A stretch of DNA of 11,851 bases from JBNKDD01 sp050288085 (GTDB taxonomy: Bacteria > Chloroflexota > Anaerolineae > Aggregatilineales > UBA3940). The stretch covers positions 1-11,851 of the forward strand of contig JBNKDD010000175.1 of NCBI GenBank assembly GCA_050288085.1, read 5' to 3'. The translations under genes were made by a program, and so were the position numbers. Below the pieces are notes generated by a model, which saw nothing but the letters and a program-made list of their open reading frames with translations, was not told the origin of the DNA and ran no database searches. Shown here in pieces: positions 6,940-11,851 of the stretch (positions are counted from its first letter, which is position 1; every line of letters starts with the position of its first letter).

Positions 6940-6957
6940 TTCTCACCCCCATGAGAA
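6940..6957 (-). promoter_or_regulatory. Perfect inverted repeat covering the ribosome-binding site of the DeoR-type gene
   Basis: TTCTCA (6940-6945) and TGAGAA (6952-6957) form a perfect 6-bp stem around a six-base loop. On the minus strand the loop is TGGGGG and the 3' arm TGAGAA overlaps the Shine-Dalgarno sequence GGGGGTGAG. With a start site predicted near 6960 from the -10 box, nearly the whole leader is this hairpin. It could dampen translation or act as an 18-bp DNA operator. Confidence 0.45.
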
Positions 6958-6976
6958 TTTTATCATATTATATCAT
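6957..6976 (-). promoter_or_regulatory. Operator-like box O1 over the -10 region of the DeoR-type promoter
   Basis: On the minus strand the box reads ATGATATAATATGATAAAAT and contains two ATGATA units 10 bp apart. It matches box O2 (7054-7073, plus strand) at 18 of 20 positions in opposite orientation. It contains the TATAAT of the regulator's predicted promoter, so binding would block that promoter. A perfect palindrome TATCATGATA (6977-6986) follows directly. Confidence 0.55.
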
Positions 6977-6994
6977 TATCATGATATTTGACAA
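6967..6994 (-). promoter_or_regulatory. Promoter of the DeoR-type gene
   Basis: TTGTCA (6989-6994) and a perfect TATAAT (6967-6972) are separated by 16 bp on the minus strand. The same bases read TTGACA on the plus strand (6988-6993), so the -35 region is shared with a possible weak divergent promoter. Confidence 0.55.
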
Positions 6995-7002
6995 GTTCAG
7001 GC

Positions 7003-7032
7003 TTGCTGCTTATCAAGTGTCGATGTTATAAT
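7003..7032 (+). promoter_or_regulatory. Candidate promoter of deoC with extended -10
   Basis: TGTTATAAT (7024-7032) is an extended -10 with a perfect TATAAT. A weak -35-like TTGCTG lies at 7003-7008 with an 18-bp spacer. A second possibility is TTGACA (6988-6993) with TATCAA (7011-7016) at 17 bp. The first would start transcription near 7039 and place box O2 in the leader. Confidence 0.45.
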
Positions 7033-7053
7033 CCGCCGCACAACCACACCCTG

Positions 7054-7073
7054 ATGATAATATATGATAAAAT
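7054..7073 (+). promoter_or_regulatory. Operator-like box O2 in the deoC leader
   Basis: ATGATAATATATGATAAAAT has two ATGATA units 10 bp apart and is a near copy (18 of 20) of the reverse complement of box O1. Its centre is 97 bp from that of O1. It lies between the predicted deoC -10 box and the ribosome-binding site, where a bound repressor would act as a roadblock. Confidence 0.55.
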
Positions 7074-7102
7074 ATGAGATAATTACACAAAGGAGCCAAA
7101 AA

Positions 7103-7819
7103 ATGAGTAATGCCCCTTTTACCCGTGAATACCTGGCTAAGATGATCGACCACTCGCTGCTCAAGCCAACCTTGACCCGCGAAGATACGATCAAAGGTCT
7201 GGAAGAAGCTCTGGAATACGATGTGGCTGCCGCCACTGTGAAACCCTGCTATGTCAAACTGACCGCCGACGTCCTCAAGGGATCGATGGTAGCCGTTAAC
7301 CCGGTGATCTGCTTCCCCCTGGGCTATGACACCACCGAGGTTAAAGTGGCTGCTACCAAGCAGGCAATTGACGAGGGAGCAACCGAGATCGATATGGTGA
7401 TGAACCTCGGTGCCTTCCTGGGCGGTGAATATGACTTTGTCCGTGATGATATAGCGGCGGTTGTTGAGGCATCACAGGGGATGCCGGTCAAGGTGATCTT
7501 CGAGACCGGTTATTTCACCAGCGATGATCAGATCGTGAAAGCCTGTGAACTCAGCGAAGCAGCCGGTGTAACCTTCGTCAAGACCAGTTCCGGCTTTGCC
7601 TCCTCGCCCTGGACCAACAAGACTGGGGAGACAGTCGGCTATACGATGGATATGCTCAAGCTGATGCGGGCCAGCGTCAGCGAGAAGGTGCAGGTCAAGG
7701 CCGCTCAAGGCGTCCGCACGCTGGACGATGCAATAGAGGTTCACGAAATCGGCGTGACCCGTTTTGGAGCCAGCCGCACAGTCAAGATCATGGCTCAGTA
7801 TAATGAGCGTTTTGGATAA
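7103..7819 (+). CDS. deoC: DeoC-type class I aldolase (deoxyribose-phosphate aldolase family) with altered phosphate site
   Basis: This is a 238-residue cytoplasmic Schiff-base aldolase. The family blocks are in order: IDHSLLKPT (15-23), AAATVKPCYV (42-51), CFPLGYDTTEVK (70-81), ATEIDMVMNLG (93-103), VIFETGYF (131-138), VTFVKTSSGF (156-165) and VKAAQGVRT (198-206), then TRFGASRTVKIM near the end. Lys160 is the Schiff-base lysine, Lys199 the second active-site lysine and Asp97 the conserved acid. Canonical members cleave 2-deoxyribose 5-phosphate into acetaldehyde and glyceraldehyde 3-phosphate. Here the phosphate-binding Gly204 (E. coli numbering) is Gln202 and Ser239 is Arg225, and about eight extra residues follow KTSSGF, so the substrate may differ. 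AAAGGAG seven bases before the ATG at 7103 fixes the start; an upstream in-frame ATG at 7064 lies inside box O2 and is unlikely. The gene is divergent to the DeoR-type repressor, its probable regulator. Confidence 0.9.
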   Translation: MSNAPFTREYLAKMIDHSLLKPTLTREDTIKGLEEALEYDVAAATVKPCYVKLTADVLKGSMVAVNPVICFPLGYDTTEVKVAATKQAIDEGATEIDMVMNLGAFLGGEYDFVRDDIAAVVEASQGMPVKVIFETGYFTSDDQIVKACELSEAAGVTFVKTSSGFASSPWTNKTGETVGYTMDMLKLMRASVSEKVQVKAAQGVRTLDDAIEVHEIGVTRFGASRTVKIMAQYNERFG

Positions 7820-7828
7820 ACCTTCAAT

Positions 7829-7854
7829 GGGGGGGCGGCAGGCCAGTCGCCCCC
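7829..7854. terminator. GC-rich hairpin between converging deoC and ROK-regulator genes
   Basis: GGGGGCG (7831-7837) pairs with CGCCCCC (7848-7854) around a ten-base loop, in the 44-bp space between two convergent stop codons. No clear T-run follows on either strand, so it may rely on stem strength alone. It could serve both genes. Confidence 0.5.
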
Positions 7855-7863
7855 TTACTGGGA

Positions 7864-9099
7864 TTACCAGGACCTAAGCGTTTCGAGGCTTTCGCCTTCG
7901 ACACGGAACAGCCAATTGGTAGCGAGGGCTATGCACCCGTAGACCCCTACATCGTCAATAATTGGGGAATACCGGACGGGAAGGTTGACGGTCACAAAGG
8001 GGTAAGACCGTTTGAGGATCGCCCGCCGGATCGATGTGAGCATCTGGTAGCCACTATGACTGACACCGCCACCTACCACAATCAACTCTGGGTTAACGGT
8101 GTTGGCAGCCCCAGCCAGCACATATCCAATCATCCGCCCAATCTCATGGAAGATACTCAGAGAAGCGCTATCCCCTTTGGCGGCCATATCGCCCACATCT
8201 TTTGAGGTCAACATCCCGCCGTTCTCCTCCATCCGCTGGGCAAGCAGTTTGCTCTTGCCATTGGCAACAGCATCCATACCCAATTTGGCAACCGCCCGCC
8301 CACCGGCCATCGCCTCCAGACAACCCTGGTTTCCACAGCGGCAAAAGGGGCCATTGAAATCGACACAGGTGTGGCCTATATGCCCGGAACAACTGGTCGC
8401 ACCGCGCATCAAATGCCCTCGGATCACCACGCCCGCGCCAATTCCCGTACCGATTTTGACATAAATGAAATTCGAATAATCTCGTCCCAACCCCCGACGC
8501 TGTGAGCCAAGCGCCATCACATTCGCATCGTTATCGACCATAATTGTCGCGTTGGGAAATACCGGGTGAAGAAATTCCTGGACAGCCAGCCCTTCCCATC
8601 CAGGCAGAAAGTGCTCACCGTACACCACGCACGAAGGGAAATTGACCGGGCCGGGCAGGCCAACGCCAATCCCACGCAGTTGATCGATCTCCACGCCCTG
8701 GTCATTAAGCGCCTGTTTGAGGAAATCAACAGCATGGCTGAGTACCTTGACCGCGCCATCTTCAACCACCGAATCAATACTGTATCGTGCCAGGACATGG
8801 CCCGTTAAACTAGCCAGGCCGACATCCAGGCTGGTCGTGCCGACATCAATCCCGGCAATGTAGCCAAATCCAGGGTTTAGATTGACCAGACGAGAACGGG
8901 TCTTTTGCTCATCGTCCAGGTCGGCCAGAATACCACGGGTGATCAGATCGTTGACGACAGTACCCGCTTTGGCCCGCGAACAATCCATTGCCCGCGCCAG
9001 TTCCGTCCGAGACATGGAACCATGATGCAGGAGCGTTTGCAATACCTGCCCCTCATCAAGCGTTATTTCTATAATATTTTCTTCGCCTGGAGGCTGCAT
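7864..9099 (-). CDS. ROK-family transcriptional regulator with N-terminal winged helix
   Basis: This is a 411-residue NagC/XylR/Mlc-type repressor. A MarR-like winged helix lies at about 13-72 (DEGQVLQTLLHHGSMSRTEL, then SRAKAGTVVNDLITRGIL). A ROK domain follows, with AGIDVGTTSLDVGLA at 82-96, VDNDAN at 188-193 and the zinc motif His243 with Cys253, Cys255 and Cys260 in CRCGNQGCLE. The usual sugar-contacting Glu of GEIGH is His240 (GHIGH), while Glu262 and Asp191 remain, so sugar recognition is probably changed and kinase activity doubtful. The ATG at 9099 lies 22 bp after the stop of the ROK kinase; an upstream extension of 39 residues would overlap that gene and does not look like ROK sequence. 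A purine-rich AAGAAGAG lies about 13 bases upstream, a weak site. It is the last gene of the operon and probably controls it. Confidence 0.88.
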   Translation of the reverse strand: MQPPGEENIIEITLDEGQVLQTLLHHGSMSRTELARAMDCSRAKAGTVVNDLITRGILADLDDEQKTRSRLVNLNPGFGYIAGIDVGTTSLDVGLASLTGHVLARYSIDSVVEDGAVKVLSHAVDFLKQALNDQGVEIDQLRGIGVGLPGPVNFPSCVVYGEHFLPGWEGLAVQEFLHPVFPNATIMVDNDANVMALGSQRRGLGRDYSNFIYVKIGTGIGAGVVIRGHLMRGATSCSGHIGHTCVDFNGPFCRCGNQGCLEAMAGGRAVAKLGMDAVANGKSKLLAQRMEENGGMLTSKDVGDMAAKGDSASLSIFHEIGRMIGYVLAGAANTVNPELIVVGGGVSHSGYQMLTSIRRAILKRSYPFVTVNLPVRYSPIIDDVGVYGCIALATNWLFRVEGESLETLRSW

Positions 9100-9121
9100 A
9101 TTCAGGTTAACTCTTCTTAAA

Positions 9122-10099
9122 TTATTGGGCTTTTTGATACTGGCTAGCCCAGACTGCCATGCCAATAATCCCGGCATCGCTGCCAAGCTCCGCCAGCACC
9201 ACCTCAACCTGATCAACAGGCATTACAATCACGCGCTCTTTTAACACCCGCCGGATGGGATTTAACAACAAATCCCCGGCTTGCGCCACCCCCCCACCAA
9301 TAATGACCCGCCGGGGACCAATCGTTGCGCAAACATTCGCGGCGGCATAGCCAATATAAGAACCAGCGCGCTCATAAATATCCTGGGCAATTGCATCACC
9401 CTCTAACGCTGCTTCAGCAATAATGCGCGGGGTAATCCGGTTGAGGTCGTAATCAACCTGCTTGCCAATCGAGGTAGTCAATCCTTGTTTTACAGCTTTG
9501 ATACCCATTGAGGCAATTGCGGGGCCAGAAGCAAAGGCTTCCAGGCAGCCACGGCTGCCACACCCACAGACTGGACCATTATAATCGATTGTCTGATGGC
9601 CCAACTCGCCGCCAGTTCCGCCAATGCCCAGGTGAAGCTGCCCATTGATCACCAGGCCGCCACCGACTCCGGTACCAATGGCAAACACTGCAATTGTATC
9701 AACTCCTCGCCCAGCGCCAAATTTCCACTCCCCCAGAGTGATGGCCCGGACATCATTCAGGATAACAACCGGGTAATTCAACCGCTTTTGAATGCCATCC
9801 CGCAAGGGGACATCCGGCCACTGTCCCGGCAAATTGGGTAGAAAAAGGACAACGCCGTTGTCAAGGTCGAGAACGCCGGGAGCGCTGGTTCCGATCCCGC
9901 CAATCTCATCTCGATCCAGATCGCTGGTTTCGATCAACTCCTCCATCAAATCCGCCATGCGTTCAATGACAGCATCATGGCCCTTATGGGCGAGCGTTGG
10001 TGCTGATTTAGTCTGGAGAATTTCACCGGTTTCGATATTGACCAGCCCGGCTTTTATATTGGTTCCCCCAAGGTCACAACCGACGTAAACTTTTTTCAT
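9122..10099 (-). CDS. ROK-family sugar kinase (glucokinase-like)
   Basis: This is a 325-residue cytoplasmic kinase that transfers phosphate from ATP to a hexose or aminosugar. The phosphate-binding motif GCDLGGTNIKAGLV lies at 7-20, the catalytic Asp116 in LNDVRAITLGE, the adenosine region AIGTGVGGGLV at 140-150, the sugar-binding GELGH at 164-168, and the zinc motif His168 with Cys178, Cys180 and Cys185 in CGCGSRGCLE. All key residues of an active ROK kinase are present. The segment after the catalytic Asp is unusual (NDVRA where NDANA is common). GGGAGG about five bases before the ATG at 10099 supports this start over the in-frame ATG at 10135. It lies between the isomerase gene and the ROK regulator on the same strand. 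Substrate cannot be told from sequence; glucose or a related hexose is likely. Confidence 0.9.
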   Translation of the reverse strand: MKKVYVGCDLGGTNIKAGLVNIETGEILQTKSAPTLAHKGHDAVIERMADLMEELIETSDLDRDEIGGIGTSAPGVLDLDNGVVLFLPNLPGQWPDVPLRDGIQKRLNYPVVILNDVRAITLGEWKFGAGRGVDTIAVFAIGTGVGGGLVINGQLHLGIGGTGGELGHQTIDYNGPVCGCGSRGCLEAFASGPAIASMGIKAVKQGLTTSIGKQVDYDLNRITPRIIAEAALEGDAIAQDIYERAGSYIGYAAANVCATIGPRRVIIGGGVAQAGDLLLNPIRRVLKERVIVMPVDQVEVVLAELGSDAGIIGMAVWASQYQKAQ

Positions 10100-10122
10100 A
10101 GAACCTCCCGGTCTACAATGGT

Positions 10123-10167
10123 GGCTGAGGATCAAGGAAAACCGTCCAGCCCCCTCGATCCCCAGCC
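10123..10167 (-). repeat. Strong 15-bp intercistronic hairpin between isomerase and ROK kinase genes
   Basis: GGCTGAGGATCAAGG (10123-10137) pairs with CCTCGATCCCCAGCC (10153-10167) around a 15-base loop. As DNA there are two A-C mismatches on the plus strand. In RNA made from the minus strand, the direction of the operon, both become G-U wobbles, giving a full 15-bp stem. No T-run follows, so it is more likely an mRNA stabilising or processing element, or a partial terminator, than a simple terminator. Confidence 0.55.
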
Positions 10168-10183
10168 GATACTGGTAGGCGAT

Positions 10184-11098
10184 CTATTTGATATACGGCA
10201 TCAATACATCGCGGGAGAGCAAGAAGCCTCGCTTGACCAATTCGTCCTCGCCTTCAAAGGCGCGGTCTTCATGTTCAATGCTGACGACAAAGTCATAGCC
10301 GAAGCGATAAAGGGCGCTAATAAACCGGCTCCAATCCACCTCACCCAGGCCGGGCAAACGTGGAATCTGCCAGCCCATCCCCAGGGACAGTGTGCCATTT
10401 TCATACAGACCATCACGGTCGATCTCCAGGTCTTTGGCATGGACGTGGAAAATCCGGTCGGCGAAATCACGGATGACCCGTTCGTAGTCGATCATCAACC
10501 AGACCAGGTGCGAGGGGTCGAGGTTCAACCCGAAGTTCTCATCGGGGATAATCTCGAACATCCGCCGCCAGATGGCCGGAGTAGAGGCCAGGTTATTGCC
10601 GCCGGGCCATTCATCGTATGAGAAGATCATCGGGCAGTTTTCAATAGCGATCTTGACATTGTGTTCAGCCGCAAATTTAACAATCGGCGTCCACACTTTT
10701 TCAAACTCGACCAGGTTATCCTCGACGTTCTTATCCTTATCACGTCCGACAAAAGTCCCGACGACCTCAACACCGAGCATCTCGGCTCCGAGGATCACCT
10801 GCTTCAAATGATCGACCACCATCGCCCGGTGCTCAGGATCAGGGTGGAGAGGGTTCGGATAATAACCCAACGAGGATATCTCCAGCCCTTTTTCATCCAG
10901 CAGGGCATGCACCTCGTTGACCCGTGCTTCGTCGAGTGAGTTAACATCAAGGGTGGTCACACCGGCATAGCGGCGCTCTGCTTTACCAACCGGCCAGCAG
11001 GCCAGTTCTAACATCTGGAAGCCGTTATCCGCTGCCCAGGTTGCGACCTCTTCAAGGGATTGACCCGGAAAAGCGGCAGTCATCAAACCAAGTTTCAT
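10184..11098 (-). CDS. Sugar phosphate isomerase/epimerase-type TIM barrel (xylose isomerase-like, AP endonuclease 2 fold)
   Basis: This is a 304-residue cytoplasmic metal-dependent TIM-barrel protein. It starts MKLGLMTAAFPGQSLEEVA, typical of the family. Predicted metal ligands match the epimerase pattern: Glu153 in AIENCPM, Asp194 in LNLDPSHL, His220 in FHVHAKD and Glu275 in VSIEHED. Family members interconvert keto- and aldo-sugars, epimerise at C3, dehydrate inosose, or cleave 3-keto-glycosides; the exact reaction is not determined. AGGAGA eight bases before the ATG supports the start. It follows the Gfo/Idh/MocA gene by 64 bp, a pairing often seen in inositol, epimerisation and 3-keto-glycoside pathways. 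The ROK kinase gene follows. Confidence 0.9.
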   Translation of the reverse strand: MKLGLMTAAFPGQSLEEVATWAADNGFQMLELACWPVGKAERRYAGVTTLDVNSLDEARVNEVHALLDEKGLEISSLGYYPNPLHPDPEHRAMVVDHLKQVILGAEMLGVEVVGTFVGRDKDKNVEDNLVEFEKVWTPIVKFAAEHNVKIAIENCPMIFSYDEWPGGNNLASTPAIWRRMFEIIPDENFGLNLDPSHLVWLMIDYERVIRDFADRIFHVHAKDLEIDRDGLYENGTLSLGMGWQIPRLPGLGEVDWSRFISALYRFGYDFVVSIEHEDRAFEGEDELVKRGFLLSRDVLMPYIK

Positions 11099-11132
11099 GG
11101 TTTCGTTCTCCTGTAGAAATTCGGTGTATCGA

Positions 11133-11154
11133 TAGGGGCAAGGTCCCGCCCCTA
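11133..11154. repeat. Short palindromic repeat-like hairpin between Gfo/Idh/MocA and isomerase genes
   Basis: TAGGGGC (11133-11139) and GCCCCTA (11148-11154) form a perfect 7-bp stem with an eight-base loop, in the 64-bp intercistronic gap. The TAGGGGC...GCCCCTA arms resemble small dispersed palindromes I know of from some Chloroflexota and cyanobacterial genomes. Only one copy is in the window. Confidence 0.4.
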
Positions 11155-11162
11155 CCCGCTAT

Positions 11163-11851
11163 CTAGTACTCGATCTCCATCCAACGGCCTTCTTTGGCGC
11201 TGCGATAGATCGCATCATCCAGAACCAGGGTGCGATGCCCATCTTCAAAGGTGGGGAAGTCCCGTTCGGCTGAGTAATTCCCCGCCGCGATGTAACGATA
11301 GACAGCCGTCTGCAACTGCTTGAAGGTATCAGGGAAGCCCTCGGTGTGGCCGCCGGGATATGAAGATGTCCAGCGTACATTGTCGTCTATCAATGAAGGG
11401 TCTTTGATGATCGTTTCATTGGGTCGAGGACGGTGTCCGACGGTCAGTTCGTTGGGACGCTCGGAGTCCCAGAACAGGGATGATTCGCTGCCGTAGACTT
11501 CGAAATACAGCCGGTTCTTACGACCGGAGCAAACCTGCCCGACCGTCATCACGCCGCGTGCGCCATTGTCGAAGCGCAGCAGCACAGAAGCGTAATCTTC
11601 CGTATCGATGGGCTGTTCGTCGTACTCGATAGCCGTTTCGATTTTGCCGCCGAAAGTATCGAGTTCCTGGCGCGGCTTTTTACGCACCGGGACAAAAGTT
11701 TCGAAGTCAGCAAAAACAGAAGTGATCTTCGCCCCACTGATGAAGGTCAACAAGTCGGCCCAGTGTGAGCCAATATCTGCAACAGCTCGCAGCTTGCCAC
11801 CGAGTTCTGGAACCAGACGCCAGTTCCAATCGGTGTCGTACAGCAGCCAGT
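11163..11851 (-). CDS. Gfo/Idh/MocA-family NAD(P)-dependent oxidoreductase, C-terminal part (5' end outside window)
   Basis: About 229 codons are open from the right window edge to a TAG at 11163. The sequence is the C-terminal alpha/beta domain of Gfo/Idh/MocA dehydrogenases: LLYDTDWNWRL at the edge, then AVADIGSHWADLLTFISG, which carries the conserved active-site His of the DIGxHxxDL motif, and FADFETFVPVRKKPR. Later come DNGARGVMTVGQV and VYGSESSLFWDSE, typical sheet strands. The N-terminal Rossmann domain lies outside the window. These enzymes oxidise or reduce sugar or cyclitol hydroxyls with NAD(P). It is the most upstream visible gene of the operon. A TTG-started short version (11753) is not real because the frame continues through it. 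Confidence 0.88.
   Translation of the reverse strand, partial: WLLYDTDWNWRLVPELGGKLRAVADIGSHWADLLTFISGAKITSVFADFETFVPVRKKPRQELDTFGGKIETAIEYDEQPIDTEDYASVLLRFDNGARGVMTVGQVCSGRKNRLYFEVYGSESSLFWDSERPNELTVGHRPRPNETIIKDPSLIDDNVRWTSSYPGGHTEGFPDTFKQLQTAVYRYIAAGNYSAERDFPTFEDGHRTLVLDDAIYRSAKEGRWMEIEY

Noticed and set aside
7064..7102. Upstream in-frame ATG for deoC
   Set aside because: It lies within operator-like box O2, and the strong AAAGGAG site serves the ATG at 7103.
9100..9216. 39-residue N-terminal extension of the ROK regulator
   Set aside because: It overlaps the C-terminus of the ROK kinase gene in another frame and does not resemble ROK regulators; the ATG at 9099 fits better.
10118..10621. 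167-codon plus-strand frame
   Set aside because: It is antisense to the isomerase gene, whose metal ligands and family blocks are clear; the frame is open only as its shadow.

Overview
The window looks like part of an accessory carbohydrate-catabolism region from a Chloroflexota genome, probably Anaerolineae. The evidence is circumstantial: long Pro/Thr-rich linkers on surface proteins, a TolB-like propeller lipoprotein, an extracellular FGE/SUMF1-type domain, and a dense mix of ROK, Gfo/Idh/MocA, URO-D-like and DeoR proteins at moderate GC. It appears to be a draft or metagenomic assembly, since a run of Ns lies inside one gene. I see no rRNA, tRNA, CRISPR array or transposase.

Left part (1-3290, all minus strand). 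The frame from 1529 to the left edge is open for 509 codons. It encodes a DppB/OppB-like ABC permease followed by a lysine-rich cytoplasmic stretch, one more membrane helix, a Pro/Thr/Ser-rich linker and the start of an FGE-sulfatase (SUMF1/EgtB/PvdO-type) domain. This is the most unusual object in the window. Upstream of it is a lipoprotein with a Pro/Thr-rich linker and a TolB/PD40-type beta-propeller.

Middle part (3521-7854). A minus-strand unit runs deoR-type regulator, then a short decayed C-terminus of a phosphotriesterase-like hydrolase, then a URO-D-like protein, then a galactokinase-family GHMP kinase, and ends at a hairpin terminator. A deoC-type aldolase is transcribed divergently from the regulator. 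The intergenic space holds two near-identical 20-bp operator-like boxes in inverted orientation. One covers the -10 box of the regulator and the other lies in the deoC leader. The regulator's own short leader can fold over its ribosome-binding site.

Right part (7864-11851, minus strand). An operon-like series runs Gfo/Idh/MocA oxidoreductase (cut by the window edge), a TIM-barrel sugar isomerase/epimerase, a ROK sugar kinase, and a ROK regulator with an N-terminal winged helix. A 15-bp intercistronic hairpin separates the isomerase and kinase genes.

Taken together, the genes suggest a pathway that oxidises or isomerises an unusual sugar or glycoside (Gfo/Idh/MocA plus TIM barrel), phosphorylates it (ROK and GHMP kinases) and cleaves a phosphosugar (DeoC-type aldolase), under a DeoR-type and a ROK-type repressor. 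Three proteins carry substitutions at recognised ligand positions: Ser for Glu in the galactokinase signature, Gln and Arg in the DeoC phosphate site, and His for Glu in the ROK regulator. The true substrates may therefore differ from those implied by the family names.
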